64,000 nt of DNA from NCBI GenBank assembly GCA_018398815.1, contig CM031622.1, forward strand, positions 18,173,914-18,237,913, given 5' to 3'. Positions 55,195 through 64,000 of this stretch are shown here, piece by piece; the stretch's first letter is position 1, and each line of letters starts with the position of its first letter. The translations under genes were made by a program, and so were the position numbers. The notes under the pieces were generated by a model. That model worked only from the letters and a program-made list of their open reading frames with translations. It did not search any database and was not told the origin of the DNA. The DNA comes from Conus ventricosus. Taxonomy: Eukaryota; Mollusca; Gastropoda; Neogastropoda; Conidae.

Positions 55195-55975
55195 ATGGTG
55201 TACTACGATTCTCTGATCCGGGTAAAGCCATGGTTCTGGTGTCATATCACTTTCTCTTCACATAAAAACTGTTCACTATCACTTTTACACAACACCAAAC
55301 GGTTTGTCTGCACTTGTCTCGTGGGTGTGTCCTACACTCTCAGAGCAGCGGTAGTGAATGTTACAGAGAGTGTGACACTGACGGCTTTTGGTGTTGTCCC
55401 CTCTCCTCTCTCAAAACGCCCCACCCCCCCTCGTTTCCCCCCAACCCCCACACTTTAACATGAAGTACACTTTGCCCGTTTGAAAAAAATATCTAAAACA
55501 AAAACTATAGTTGTGTTCAGTAGTTTACTCTCACTGCAATGTACATAATTTTAAAACCTATTATTTTTCATAATGCAAATCGTGGAAATAAAGGTCAATA
55601 TTTTATAGCTATTATATACACCCATTACAAACATGCAATTCATCTTAGTATCAGTGAACATTTGTCACTTGAAAGGACCATTATAATGCTCTTACGTTCT
55701 ATAGGATGTTTATGTACTCAATTATTTTCTGTCAATTTGGGATTGTACGTATATGTATGCTTTTTCATTTCAAACAAATCTTTCGTATATGATTTCATAC
55801 CTGTCTCTCTCTTGCTCTGAAATGGTTGATCTGCAATAACGTCTGCGGGTAAACATATTCTTAGGATTTTGTTCAGTACATAATATAAAGATGCTTAGGG
55901 AAAGAATGTATCATAATGACATATTACAAAAACGTTTCCCGTAATCAGTGCTGGTTTTTTTCTCACGTGGTGGCT
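55195..55975. other. No gene seen
   Basis: Plus ORF 55195-55458 has no recognisable feature and ends in a C-rich run. The remainder is AT-rich. Confidence 0.45.
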
Positions 55976-58620
55976 TTATTCAGTCTTGAAACTGTGGTCT
56001 GGTGCCACCAGTGGCTCCAGATGCTCTGTGAGCAGGACTTTGAGCTGTTGCTGATTTGTTGTTCAAGCCCCTGACTTTCTCAACGTGCATGATTGTGGAG
56101 TGTGATCCTCCTCGCACTCCTAGCTCTCCAGCAGTGTGCCACTCCTGTTCCCCCAGTGTCTGTTCACAGGGAATCACAGTGAGGTTTCCAACAGAATGTT
56201 GTTTGGGATTGATGCAGTCTGGAAACTTTTCTCTGTAAAATGCCATGTACCCGATTGATGGATGTTTCAATATCTCTTCTCATCACAGATGGCTCTTTGA
56301 TGCGATATGCGTCGATGAACATCGAGGAAGAGGGCATTCAGCTCATTGGCGAGAACTTGTCAACGAATGTTTCTGGATGTATTTAGTATGGGCCCTGCGA
56401 GTTGGAATTTCTCCTGTCTTTTCTGCAACCTCTGAACAGATGTTTTTGTACCCGGTTCTTTCAGATACTTGTTGCAATGGTTCCCAACAAAGGCACTGGT
56501 ATGGATAAGCCTGCGTGGGATGTTCTTGTTTGCCCGCAGAACATTCTTCTAGTTTGCATTGTGATTGGCCCAGAACGGAATAGCAATGAGTGGCTGTAGA
56601 TTTCTTTTTATCCACTTTCTTACTTGGTTCTTTTTTATGCTTTCTTCAAGTTCCTTTGTAGTTTACTTTCTGGCCTTGGCATGGAGTTTGTCTCAGCAGT
56701 TTCTTTTTCTTTTTCAATGGCTCTTGCTCTTTACATGCTGCTGAAATGTACTGGAAATACTCACAACTTGGCAAGAGTGATGTCTATCATGTGAAGCTTA
56801 ATGTTTGCCAGCGTTCATCAAGAGCAGGCATCATCTTCAAGCAAGGTCATGGTGTTTTTGACAACACCCAGCACGATGTGAAGGTAGGAGGTGTCACTGC
56901 TTCAGTTCTATGTCTAAAGAACTGGTTTTCTGATACACATTGTTGAATAGTTGCTTTTGATTTCATTTTTCCTGCACGCTTATTACTTCTGATAGTCCCT
57001 CTTGATCTGGACTGAACGGTTCTCTTGCTGATGTTTCCTTCATGTTTCTCCGGGGGCAGCTGCATCTGTGTCTTCGTTCTGTTGTGCAGTACAGACAGGG
57101 TGGATCCCCTGTGCACCTGTCAGTCCATACATTTTAGTTATAAAGTCATAGTCTCAAAGAGAAAAAGGCGAGGTTGTTGCCTCGCCATTCCATGCTTTCA
57201 TGGTCTCAATTTGTCTTTGTAAGGTCCAACAGTCTTCTTGTACGGTTTTCAGGGGTGTCATTCACATTCAGCAATGGTCATAATGCAATGTGTTATGCTT
57301 GAATTAGCGTTCACAGGTTTGCTATTTGAAGCATCATTTTAAATGATCCGCCTCCAGGGTCACGCCAATCCTTGTCTGATTTCGTTCGCTGGAATTACTC
57401 TCATCATGCCATGTTAATCGGCCTTGATTGTCATAAGCTTCCAGCAGTTTGGTGCAATGCTGGGGACATCCTTAATGCATGAAGAAGGTGGTTGGTAACC
57501 AGTTCCAGATCCCAACGATCTCATTCCAAGGGACCTCCACACTTCTATCTGACATTCTACTTCGGCACACTGTGCTTTGACTTGTTCTTTCCTTTCTTTT
57601 CTGTTCACTGGCACAGTGTACCCGAGAGCTCCTATAGAAATGTTTGTGCAGTCTGTACTTGTCAAACTGAAGGCCAAGTGCCGCCACGAGGCATGACTGT
57701 TTTGCAGTTACGATACTTGACGCATTTCGCTTCATAAGTACCAGGCTGTTTGGTACTTTGCTTGCCGTCTTCAGTTCTGTGCCCTTGCTGTTTGGCCGCT
57801 CTTGGTCAGTGTCTCCGGGATAACATTCCAAATACGAATTTTGTTCATTTCTTTTTGCTCGCGTCTTCCTGAGTGGTGTTCGAGCTTCTCTTGATGCCGT
57901 TTCCGAGGTTTGTAATTTTTTTTCAGCACCAATCGGCTTCACCAGTTTGGCATGTGACAGTCATTTGAGCACTGGACTGTGAGAGCTTAATGCGGGCAGT
58001 TTTGTGAAATAAGCTTTCTTTGTGGTTGTCAGTGGTGCCTTCAGCTGATCAAAGGCCTGAGGATTTCTTTTTCTGAACTGGGAGACAATGCTTTGTCAAT
58101 GCCGTTGGAACGGTTCTGCACTGTATGCGCTCTGAATCTTTGGTGGAGTTGATGTGGCATCAGATGTGACACAAAGGAAATTGTTTTTTGACTGGAGATA
58201 ATGCTCATTGATGGAGTGGGGCAGTCTGCATGTTACAGTTCTAGTGGACTTTTTTGCCGGAGTTGATGTGGCTTAGATGAGACAGTAAAATGAAATAACA
58301 CTATCAAGATCAGGTTTGATTGGCACTTTCGTTTTGCTGGTTGGAATACTGTTTGAGATACGGCAGATTTCTTTATCTTTTTCTCTGGTCCCCACTTTAC
58401 TCTGCTGTTGAAAGGTGAGTGCATAGGCACACTGACTGACAGATAAACTGGGGTCAAACAGGGGCCATAATTTTGAGGCTTATTCAAATTCTGCCAATTG
58501 CACGGCCTCTTTTGCTGTAGTTGAATGTTTGCGGTTTGTCGATTTTTCAAAGTTTCTTTTTGCACAAAAACACACAAAACTATTTTTGAATATGTACTTC
58601 CTACTATCTTCCAGTACATT
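55976..58620 (-). pseudogene. Unrecognised coding-like block, frame-broken
   Basis: The minus strand has a chain of open segments with ordinary protein composition, overlapping or abutting with frame shifts: 58619-58233, 57942-57472, 57116-56847, 56615-56343 and 56270-55980. Examples are REARTPLRKTRAKRNEQNSY, LGYTVPVNRKERKEQVKAQC and HPSIGYMAFYREKFPDCINP. Lysine, glutamine and serine are frequent. No domain is recognised. It may be one long exon of a host gene damaged by base errors, or an old pseudogene. No start or splice site is assigned. Confidence 0.35.
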
Positions 58621-58804
58621 CACATTGAAGATTACGTTTATTGCAGAAGCAACACTCAAAACACGTTACTTCTGATTTGTTTTGATCTTTCTTTGGATCT
58701 CTTAGACCTTTTCAAACACCAGTATACACAAGACCTTTAAAACGTTCAAAATGGTCAGTGAGAGAATGACCGTTTTGTTCCATATCCTTTCAGGGCCATC
58801 ACCC

Positions 58805-58930
58805 CCCCCTCCTCTCTCTCTCTTCTCTCTCTCATCTATCTCTCTCCTCACACACACACACACTACACGCACGCATGCACGCTCGCACGCACTCAGCACA
58901 CACAACACACACAACACACAACTACACACA
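58805..58930. repeat. (TC)n-(AC)n compound microsatellite
   Basis: C run, then CT array, then CA and GCAC-type arrays to about 58930. Confidence 0.9.
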
Positions 58931-59270
58931 CAACCAAAACAACCTTATGGTACTACCAACAAACACACTTTTATTTGAATTGCCGATAGAAATAGTTTAG
59001 TGATTGGAAATGAAGTTTTATTTTATCTATAATAATTATTCACTTTATTATTGTTAGGCCTACTACCATTACTGTTATTCCAAAAGTTTAAGTAAATTAT
59101 TGTGCTTGTGTAATATGTTATCCTCAACGTTCCCTTTAATTAGGCTTCGTTGCTCTTACATGAACCATAGTAATCTAAAATGTAGCAAAAAATGGAATGA
59201 AATATGTATATATACACCGGTGTAAATACGGCCCTTTACAAATGCTAACTAACTTTTCATTCACAAAGAT
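58931..59270. other. No gene seen
   Basis: AT-rich sequence upstream of a CpG-rich candidate exon. Confidence 0.4.
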
Positions 59271-59279
59271 TTTTTTTCC

Positions 59280-59401
59280 AACGCCCTGGCCGGCACTTCG
59301 GCTCACAAACATCATCAGGCAGCGCAGCTCATCAGGGCAGGCCACGCGCACGGCGCGCGGCCACGGCGAAAGCCTAGGTTTGCGGTCGCAAGTTCTGTCA
59401 G
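59280..59401 (+). other. CpG-rich candidate first exon
   Basis: CpG-dense stretch (for example CCACGCGCACGGCGCGCGGC) ending at a consensus donor (TCTGTCAG|GTAAGTTT). No ATG with a long frame, so it would be a 5' untranslated exon. The downstream exon is not in view. Confidence 0.4.
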
Positions 59402-60480
59402 GTAAGTTTTAAAAACACGAACTTTTTAATTTATGGTACTCACCAGAGAAGAGCGGAAAATGCCAGCTTTTGTCACACTCTCAAGTACTCACTGCGCTAT
59501 TGCTCTCGTACAGAAATTTTAGTTAAAAAACTCTGCTACGTTAAAATATTTAACTTAATGATGTTTCACCAGTCTCGAAGCGGTCCAAACACTAAAAAAA
59601 AAGCGTGTTCGCTGAGGCAAAGATCGCGCGTCTTGGTACAGTGCGGTGGCTGACTCGTTACGCGCCTAGCTGGGGTCAACGGCTAAGCGGTTGAATTGAA
59701 ACTAAATGCTGTGGTTGTGAGTGGGTTGGCGCGGCCGTGAGATCTTCATCATCAAAGCTGCCTATGGATGTGAGTTAATCATTTTCTAGATGACACAGAC
59801 AGTGCATATGAGAAAATATTTCTGTGCATGAAAATACTGAAGTTTACAGAGTAGGTTCCACCAGTTACACCTGAATATAGATTATCGTCTGGTGGCATGA
59901 CAACTTCTTGGCATGTCATAGTCTGGCAGAGCACTGCTGCAGCACAGCCATCAAATCGCACTCATTGGAACTGTTCACAAAAAGCAGGAAACATTCTGGA
60001 TTTCCAGCGGATAAGATGAAACTTTCCTGATGGTCTCAGTGGTGGGACTTATACATCACATCCATCAATTAGGGACAGCTCAGCTTTCACACACTTACTA
60101 TTTGTATCCATCAGTTTTTGATCATGTGGCTCATTTGAATGATGTGTAAGGACTAAGAATGATGTGCACTCATCTTCCTCCCAATCAATGAACAAATTGC
60201 CAGCACTTGCAAAACTTCTTCATGATGATGAAACCTGTACATTAAATGGAACCGAGTTTGTGTGTGCGTCTATAATGCACTTTTTTGCGTGCGCACTGAT
60301 CGTATGCCAGACATATGAAAAACACACATACCTACAAGTCGCGATGTTGTGAATGCGTGGTTACTTCTTAATCTCTCTGACTCTCCCTTCCTTTTCTGTT
60401 GTATATTCATTTCAGCTCTTCCTTTTAAGTAGGCGACCCATATTTGTTATGCATAAACACCACAAACACCTAACACACAC
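59402..60480. other. No gene seen
   Basis: Contains a second, weaker CpG patch (59640-59740, GTTACGCGCCTAGCTGGGGT). The rest is unassigned. Confidence 0.4.
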
Positions 60481-60560
60481 ATTCACATACTCACATGCAC
60501 ACACATGAGCACACACACCACACACCTCTCTCTCTCTCACACACAAACATACAGACACAC
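60470..60560. repeat. CA/CT simple sequence
   Basis: CA arrays with a short CT array at 60526-60538. Confidence 0.85.
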
Positions 60561-62709
60561 CACCTATGATTTTTGGACCAAGCCAATATTTGATGCAGCA
60601 GCCCAAATGAAGATCTCAATTACTCCTACGTTGACAAAATCAACAGCGAGTCTTCAGATCTTTCCTGATGCGTCCTTCATCTCAGTGGAAAGTCTTTGTG
60701 GTGTTGGGTTCATCTGTAGAAAATAATGAAAACCTGCAATAGCACTAATCACAGGCAATGTGTGCAAAAAAAATGGTTTTCTGAAAAATCATTCAAGCCT
60801 TTGTTTGAAAAGGGTTTTGGCATTTTATAAGTTCTGGGATGATGGTTTTCATCTTTTAAAAAAATTATGAAATGTCTTTTTTTATGTTCTTTTTTTTTAA
60901 AAAGACTTAATCAGTCATTCCATGAAGGAGCACAACAAAACCAATCTTGACTTAGTACTGTAAACAAACTATAAATGTTCAACAACAAACATTTTTTTCT
61001 GTCATAAAGAAACAAAATTCAGTGTTACATTTTGCACACTACAATCTCATTAGGATGGCCTATGTATGTGCAAAAACTGTTGTAAAGAGGAGATTGGCCG
61101 AGGTCTGGGGGCCAGCTTAGGCCCCCAGTGGGGTCAAGGACAAGTCTCAGCGGGTGGTTCTGGGGGCAGAGCTCCTGAAGATGAAGCATATTTTGTATTA
61201 ATTAAAGCATAATAAATCTTTTAAAAAATCACTTTCTGCTTCTAAACAATCTTCTATTAAAACAACTGTTAAACACCATATAGACTGAGATTGATGTGAA
61301 AAAAACAAACAAAAAAAAACTATATCAATTGAGGAGAAAGCTAACATTTAGTATGATGAATCCTAAGAGTTGTAGCTGGAGAGAAATTTAAACACACGGT
61401 GCTTTCGGGACTTAAAGACTAAGGCCTGTAGATAAGTAAATCAGAGTGGGAATAAAAGTAAGTTTAATCAGAGTTGGAATCAAACTACCTTGGACATGGA
61501 GATATGTAGAAAATCAGATTGGGAGTCAAAACTATCATTGGAAAAGAAACATAGATTGTTGCATACCCCAATATCTTAACACCTTGCTGTAATGGGGTGT
61601 AAACACACACATTTTCCACCTCCGCCCTGGTACCCAGCAGAAGCGGCGGGGATCTTGTAATTGTATCCTGGTGACGACAATCTAACCATACATATATATG
61701 CAAACATGACTTATTCAGTTCACCTCCCTCCATCTCACCACGGACTATGCCTGTCGACTGGGCTTTTGCTTTTATGCTAAAAAAGGATTGATATAGGGAC
61801 AGAAGACTTTCGTTACTGTGCCTGTGTGGATACCGAGGGACACAAGTGGCAGGTGTGGTATCTGAGTTTTGATGACACGTACTTTTCACATGTCCTGGAA
61901 GGCAGACACAAAGTGAGTGGATGCATGAATCTGCAGGAAGTCTGCTCCCATTCTTGACAACATTACTGCTGAAAAAGAGGGTCAGAACGTGGGATGACTG
62001 GAGAGTCGGGGTTGAACAGTTCAGGATACTGATAGTCAGTCCTTTCTCACACAATAGTAGAAAAATTGGGTAGACAGAGGTTTCCTTGAGAATGGTAAAC
62101 ATGGTGTGACGTGGCCCCCCCCCCCCCCCAAGTCACTTCCCATTTCTTATCTGCAATGGGGACAGAATGCATTCATGTCTAACATCTGTGGACTAATCTT
62201 AAATAATTGTATGCTCGAACCGCCAGGGAGAAACGTGGACAAACGAGTTACCATAAAAACACAACGCGTTTCGAGGTTAACATTGATTTAGATTTGTTTA
62301 GTTTTCCACTGCAGTCGTACTCACTTTTGATAACTAGATCTGATGGACTAAATTGAATTCATGTCTTTCATTGTTGGATCTGAACTGTTCTCAATGTAGA
62401 CTTTTTGTTCAAACATAGCGCGAGACAGTTCTATTGCCGTTTTTGCTCTTATTTCTAGTGTTGTCTTTTGATGCTCAAATGGCAAACAATGAGCACAACA
62501 TGGCAGGCAGTTACCATCTCAACTATCTGAAAGAGGACTAGGATTCTGTATCTGGGAGCGACTTCCTTTGGTGGGATGGGACGCTCGATTTGTGATCTCT
62601 GATTGCACAAAGTCAAAACTGCCAAAGTAGACACGTTTTTGGCAAGGTCAGGCCAGGTCAGGCAACTGGACGACCAGGCCTTGCGGCCTCATAACGTGTC
62701 CTTTTTAAT
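60561..62709. other. No gene seen; small hairpin and poly(C)
   Basis: AT-rich. An inverted repeat CTGGGGGCC / GGCCCCCAG lies at 61105-61128, and a 15-base C run at 62116-62130. The 205-codon minus ORF at 62102-61485 does not look coding. Confidence 0.4.
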
Positions 62710-64000
62710 TAATTAACAATTGCTGTGATGATATAAGCATCCCTTTTGATGCACCAATCTAAAGATACTTTAACTGAGCAATTTTAGTATCACTGTCTGG
62801 GAGGTTTTTGAATTTGTTAGTATCTGAGCCAATTTAGTTGTGCAGGAAGATTGTTCCAATGTTTGGTGACTCTGTTAGAGGAAAAGTTTTTCCTAATATT
62901 ATTTCTGCTATAGATGGTTAGAATTTTAAGATCACTGAAACATTACAAGTTCTTGTTTCATTAGACAAGTGAAAAAAATCTTTGTTAGTATTGTCAGTAT
63001 TTTGAAAATCTTGTAAACATTTATCAATTCTCCCTTAATCTTCTATATTTTAAAGATGGCAAGTCTACTTTTGTAGCCTGTCCTCGTAATATAAATTTTT
63101 TATAAATTTTAACATTTTAGTTGCTCTCCTCTGTACTCTTTCGATTGCACTAGACTGTCGTTTAATAAAAGGATTCCAAATCATGTTTCCATACTCAAGA
63201 TGTGGCCGTACAAACAAGTGTATACATTTCATTTACGAACCCTTTTCACTTAAATTTTTAAAAATCCTTCTAATCGAGCCCAGCATCCTATTGGCTTTAT
63301 TTATTGCTGTTGTAATATGCTTGTCGAATTTGAGTTTTGAATCAAATATCACTCCTAAATCCTTTTCCTCTGTACAAGTATCTAAAACATGCTTGGATGA
63401 GACATGAGTTATTTCATATCCTTTGTTTGGATTATCATACTCTGCATGCATAACCTTGCATTTCCCTGCATTAAAGTATAGATTCAACTTCTCTGACCAT
63501 TGTATGAATTTGTTTATGTCATTTTGCAGTATATCTGAATTCTGGGAACGATTATACACTTTAGCATCATCTGCAAATATCTTGCATGTACTCTGTATGT
63601 CATCTGGGAGATCATTTATAAAAATTGTAAAAGTACTGGGCCCAGGATACTTCCTGGGGAATACCACTTTAAACATCAATGTTTGAGGACTATTTTGTTC
63701 CCACCCGCAACCTTTGAGATCTTCCCTTCAAAAAGTTTTTCACGCACTGTAGTAAATTTCTTGTTATCCCATAAGCTTCCATTTCAAGAAGTAGCCTTTT
63801 ATGCAGCACAGAGTCGGCACCTTTCTAAAATCTAAGTAAATGATATCAAAATGCCTCTTGACTTCTAAAAGTTGTGTAAAATCATCCATCACATCTAACA
63901 ACTGGGTCATGCACGACGCCCTGTCCCTGAACCCGTGTTGGCACTCTGTGAAAAGATTGGAATCTGTCATATGTTTAACCACGGCGTCCCTCACAATCTG
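62710..64000 (-). mobile_element. Decayed CR1/L2-like LINE, RT to 3' end
   Basis: Minus-strand RT entering from beyond the window edge: ECQHGFRDRASCMTQLLDVM (63950-63890), FDIIYLDFRK (63860), FTIFINDLPDDIQSTCKIFADDAK (63640-63560, with both catalytic aspartates), LGVIFDSKLKFDKHITTAIN (63350-63290), and from 63230 to about 62780 the thumb and C-terminal part in several frames. The frame breaks near 63830, 63690 and 63235. It is truncated at the window end. Confidence 0.85.

Noticed and set aside
61485..62102. 205-codon minus-strand ORF
   Set aside because: Composition looks non-coding, with no domain, splice site or promoter, in an AT-rich gene-poor stretch. Chance ORF.

Overview
The window is metazoan nuclear DNA. 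It is gene-poor and has many (CA)n, (CT)n and homopolymer tracts. It carries split genes with GT-AG introns, a THAP-type and a C2H2 zinc-finger gene, several decayed non-LTR retrotransposons with apurinic endonuclease, reverse transcriptase (RT) or RNase H pieces, a Tc1-family transposase, a Penelope-like fragment and a tRNA-headed SINE. This mix suits a marine invertebrate, most likely a mollusc; that assignment is an inference from repeat content only. Two 100-N gaps (11934-12033 and 44509-44608) and many one-base frame breaks, also inside host exons, point to a long-read assembly with residual indel errors. A frame break here therefore does not prove that a gene is dead.

The centrepiece is an integrated DNA-virus-like element of the Polinton/Maverick kind, present twice in the same orientation. 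The larger copy (about 17600-30700) encodes, from left to right: a packaging ATPase, two conserved unknown proteins, a membrane-anchored protein, a coiled-coil membrane protein, a probable double-jelly-roll major capsid protein, a small glycine/alanine-rich membrane protein with an overlapping tiny basic ORF, a family B DNA polymerase with an embedded HNH/endonuclease-VII-like zinc module, a retroviral-type integrase, and five small proteins, several with membrane segments. Genes form divergent blocks on both strands, with intergenic gaps of tens of bases and several overlaps. I see no adenovirus-type maturation protease. The smaller copy (about 7455-11895) repeats the left 4.4 kb and ends near an assembly gap. 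Both copies start with a foldback (hairpin) sequence next to the ATPase gene; in the large copy it has a perfect 21-bp stem.

Layout: 1-2190 LINE (minus); 2200-4665 microsatellites and one candidate host exon; 5031-6059 Tc1 transposase; 7189-7458 Penelope-like fragment interrupted by the small virus-like copy; 12860-17535 a host gene on the plus strand (promoter, first exon and three candidate exons) whose big intron holds a degenerate satellite with an RNase H insertion; 17600-30700 the large virus-like copy; 30705-31370 minisatellite and nested palindrome; 32079-35410 a THAP-domain host gene on the minus strand with a LINE in its first intron; 36030-38930 a 41-bp minisatellite; 39131-44416 a 2.65-kb tandem duplication ending in LINE 3' ends; 44609-47750 an anomalous, apparently poor-quality stretch with a SINE; 49490-51040 a minisatellite and a C2H2 zinc-finger gene (minus); 53170-55190 CpG-rich sequence and compound microsatellites; 55976-58620 an unrecognised minus-strand coding-like block; 59280-59401 a CpG-rich candidate first exon; 62710-64000 another LINE (minus).

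The virus-like genes can be read as a self-contained programme: integrase for insertion, protein-primed polymerase for copying, ATPase plus capsid-like protein for packaging, and several small membrane or coiled-coil proteins of unknown role. The host genes show no functional link to it. The large copy begins 60 bp downstream of the stop codon of the plus-strand host gene.
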